Shown: positions 62,160-64,000 of the stretch, piece by piece
How positions within the stretch are numbered: position 1 is the stretch's first letter
Layout: every line of letters starts with the position of its first letter
Assembly: GCA_963575745.1 (NCBI GenBank)
Contig: CAUYUJ010018316.1
Location: forward strand, 199,970-263,969
Length of the DNA stretch: 64,000 nt
Origin: Prorocentrum cordatum
Taxonomy: Eukaryota > Sar > Dinophyceae > Prorocentrales > Prorocentraceae
Direction of reading: 5' to 3'
Program-made: the position numbers and the translations under genes
Notes under the pieces: model-generated
What the model was told of the DNA's origin: nothing
Seen by the model: only the letters and a program-made list of their open reading frames with translations
Databases searched by the model: none

Positions 62160-62796
62160 AACTTTGACTCATGCATCTGGTCAACAAATCGTTTTGTTCC
62201 AATATCAGCAGCCTCATTTTGCGTTCTTTCGTATTGCAATTGAACTAGGCCACGAGAAAATTGTTCGGATACAGCTGCTGCATCAATTCTATGTGTTCTT
62301 GGTAGATGCATCAATTTCACCGACCCGCCTGCCTGAATGACCTTGCAAACTGCTTGGTTATCTTCCAAAAAAAGCAGGATCTCCCACGGCGGTAATGCCG
62401 CAAGCAGCTCCTCGGCCGCGACGATCTCAGCCTCAAGTGTACTGTGAGATACGCATGTTTATCTTTGCGAACTCATCGATTGGCCTGCCCGTGTATACGG
62501 GCCCCAAATTGCTTGATAACTGGCGCTCGTGCTCCTGTGTGTTCGAATGTCACTCGCCAGATCTGCATCAGAGTATTGGTTTAACAGAACATCCTCCTTT
62601 TTGTCACCCACCCACGAGGTCATGCGATCATTGGATGTACATTTTATGTAACATATGAAGCGGAAGAGGTCCAGGTCTTGCTGTTCTGTCCACTTTGTGA
62701 TGCAAATGGCAGTTGGACACACAGCACGGAGTAAGTCGTATCTGGCCATCCTCGCCCCGTGACGTATCTTCATCAACACTTTTGCTGCAATGGGTT
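62138..62796 (-). pseudogene. copia RNase H domain with a nonsense codon
   Basis: Coding sense starts after the 11-bp duplication (KVLMKIRHGARMARYDLLRA) and includes the connection typical of copia elements. RNase H acidic residues are visible in YSDADLASD, in TLEAEIVAAEE and in LEDNQAV. RTHRIDAAAVSEQF and ADIGTKRF correspond to the RTKHIDIRYHF and ADIFTKPL motifs. A TAA at 62461-62459 interrupts between SSQR and TCVSHSTLEAE, where a Gln would fit. RNase H would degrade the RNA strand of the RNA:DNA hybrid during reverse transcription. This copy cannot make the complete enzyme. Confidence 0.85.
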
Positions 62797-62808
62797 GGCA
62801 ATGGGTTG
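62787..62808. repeat. 11-bp tandem duplication breaking RT from RNase H
   Basis: GCAATGGGTTG occurs twice without a gap (62787-62797 and 62798-62808). On the coding strand it duplicates CAACCCATTGC and shifts the frame. With a single copy, the RT frame would run directly into the RNase H frame. Confidence 0.9.
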
Positions 62809-64000
62809 AAGCACTCCCGACTGAGTCGGTGGTTCAGGGTCATCAGGGCTAGCTGCTGCGGCATCGAGGCCAAGCACCTCTATCTCCTGGTCAGGAGGGC
62901 CGGTATCAACATTAATCTGTAGCGCTGACGCTAGAGTCCCCTCAGCTGGGGAGTAAATTTCTCCTCTGGAGCCGCCCTGTCCATCTTCTAAGTCGGTAAG
63001 TCCAGGACCGAACGGGGTGCCCGCGGCCGGATATGTAGCCGGGTCTGCGTCCGTAAATTGAGCGTATAATGGAACACAGGAATGAAAGAATTCTGTCATA
63101 TCGTATTCTATGACTTTAACTAGTTTTGGTTCCCTCGGCTGGTATGGCTCGGTCGTCTGAGACGCCGAGTCACCCCGCGTTTCCTCCTCGCTACTCTCGT
63201 CTGCGACGGAGGCGTTTTTCTTAACTGCGGGAGGAGGTGGGTCAAGTACCGTAGGCAATTCCCCGTGCCACTCAATTGTCTGTGTTGATAATCTATGCTC
63301 GCATCCTAAATATCGTCCAACAGCCGTTGGAGGATCTATTTCTATGCCCTTAGGGCAATTTCCCGAAGGTTCTTGAAGTAACTTCCATCCCTGGGCTAGC
63401 TTGTCGGCAGGTCCCGACAGTTTGAAATCATCGACATAAATGATCAAGAAGATTTGCAATTCTTTGTGGAAGTAACAGCTACGCCAAGGGCTACATTTCA
63501 CGAAGCCTTTAGCCGTGACATGCCCCTCGCAATGCTGTTCCCAATGTCCGCCCGACTCAGGGTGCCCGTACAGCGATAGGTACAGTGGACATACGGGGTT
63601 CCGCATGTTGGACCATGCTTTGGGCCATTCTCCACGAGGCAAGAAAACGCAAGTAGGAATGCCTCCCAATTTGGACTGCGTATAAGCTTGTCGAGCATCA
63701 GCTTGTTCGATACTATGGCCTTCAAACAGCCCGTAGGTATCAGCTGCTTTGCTGGCCTGCATGGTCGCGGGACTGCTGGAAAGTTCCTGAAATAATACCG
63801 CGTCCTTGTTTTGATCTCTGACACTTGAACCGTCAAAGACTACCCGACATTGGTACTTACGGTCTTTGTGTCCTAGCGGCAGTTCTGAGTCCTTCTCAAC
63901 CAGGATCGCACCTCAACGGCCAAAATGGGCTGTTTTCCCTTTGAGTTCGGCAACGGCATCGGGATATTCCCTAACACCATCCTCTATCCACGTGCCAATG
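62809..64000 (-). pseudogene. copia reverse transcriptase with in-frame stop and 3' frameshift
   Basis: The frame runs from the window edge, with TGA at 63915-63913, and is then open to 62773. Before the stop it reads TWIEDGVREYPDAVAELKGK. After it come the RT N-terminal signature (CRVVFDGSSVRDQN, SSSPATMQASKAADTYG), motif A around the Asp of QADARQAYTQS, LYGHPESGGHWEQH, the catalytic YVDDFKLSG (residues 109-117 counted from the ATG at 63762) and YLGCEH. An acidic insertion follows (ESSEEETRGDSASQ), then VKVIEYDMTEFFHSCVPLY. RT copies element RNA into DNA in the cytoplasm. The ATG at 63762 is internal. The YVDD box is intact, but the stop and the downstream duplication make this copy non-functional. 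Confidence 0.9.

Larger units (their letters stand above)
48983..62829. repeat. Dispersed 11-bp palindrome CGGCTNAGCCG
   Basis: Exact copies at 48983-48993, 49603-49613, 55628-55638, 57088-57098, 57658-57668, 59004-59014, 60238-60248 and 60268-60278. Nine-base cores GGCTNAGCC at 51043-51051, 53060-53068 and 59458-59466. One-mismatch copies at 54306-54316, 54413-54423, 55250-55260, 57205-57215, 59586-59596, 61887-61897 and 61927-61937. CCGACTGAGTCGG at 62817-62829 keeps the pairing with two compensating changes. In proteins they are read as Gly-Ser-Ala, Ala-Gln/Lys-Pro or Leu-Ser, so the codon phase differs. The stem sometimes extends (55626-55640, 59456-59468, 60237-60249). By chance about 0.02 exact copies would be expected in 15 kb. 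Confidence 0.85.
48766..64000 (-). mobile_element. Very large copia-like retroelement, decayed, truncated by the window edge
   Basis: All long reading frames here are on the minus strand, head to tail, with protein-like composition, and the short palindrome CGGCTNAGCCG recurs throughout. The 5' part (gag, protease, integrase) lies beyond base 64000. Visible order: RT (64000-62809), RNase H (62796-62138), basic linker, methyltransferase-like block (61779-60803), then ~11 kb of further segments to 49118, and a non-coding tail to about 48766. Where one frame ends, the next begins within a few bases in the same frame after a stop, or after a one-base slip, usually in an A or T run. The simplest reading is one polyprotein of roughly 4,600 codons in this window, now broken. 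No LTR is identified. Usual copia elements end soon after RNase H, so the post-RNase H part is exceptional. Alternatives are a fusion of neighbouring elements, or real separate cistrons. Confidence 0.7.

Overview
The window looks like nuclear DNA of a dinoflagellate alga, probably a core dinoflagellate. The evidence is a Ty1/copia-type reverse transcriptase with the catalytic box YVDDFKLSG, followed by RNase H and a block reading GSMPCTGGSPW. I remember this combination from dinoflagellate copia polyproteins, but I could not check it. The DNA is also GC-rich, gene-poor and packed with microsatellites, minisatellites and small inverted-repeat elements. I cannot name the genus. I saw no tRNA, rRNA, CRISPR array or exact dinoflagellate spliced-leader sequence.

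From 1 to about 48.7 kb almost everything is repetitive. The minus strand of 1-486 carries an open coding end that runs off the left edge. Small inverted-repeat elements occur as family A (0.55, 11.65 and 42.88 kb) and family B (1.83 and 6.94 kb). Another dispersed repeat occurs at 1.47 and 45.36 kb and carries ATGTTCT-N-AGAACAT palindromes. A composite element occurs three times: 3.34-6.46 kb (+), 21.15-26.84 kb (+), and as a minimal copy at 18.02-18.32 kb (-). It begins with a GGGTCGC array and ends with a shared terminal block. Between these ends lie 21-bp and 41-bp arrays and CAA tracts. Arrays of a CCAAGANGGCC unit fill 26.9-30.4 and 35.5-37.6 kb (+) and 2.75, 19.9-21.0 and 37.9-38.6 kb (inverted), alternating with ~150-bp modules. 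Two likely exons of a zeta-toxin-like kinase lie on the minus strand at 47.5-48.3 kb, next to (CA)n and (CTC)n tracts.

From 64.0 down to about 48.8 kb the minus strand is one very large retroelement, cut off by the right window edge. The neighbouring open frames join into one long polyprotein when single-base slips, in-frame stops and one 11-bp duplication are taken into account. The order is: RT, RNase H, basic linker, methyltransferase-like block, several long unassigned acidic and proline-rich segments, a Tpt1/KptA-like RNA 2'-phosphotransferase domain, a zinc-ribbon segment and a low-complexity tail. A 1.1-kb C/G-tract insertion interrupts it at 51.5-52.6 kb. The copy is decayed.

The least expected signal is an 11-bp palindrome, CGGCTNAGCCG. 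It occurs at least eight times exactly, and about ten more times with small changes, throughout this retroelement. It is read in three different codon phases, and I did not notice exact copies elsewhere in the window.
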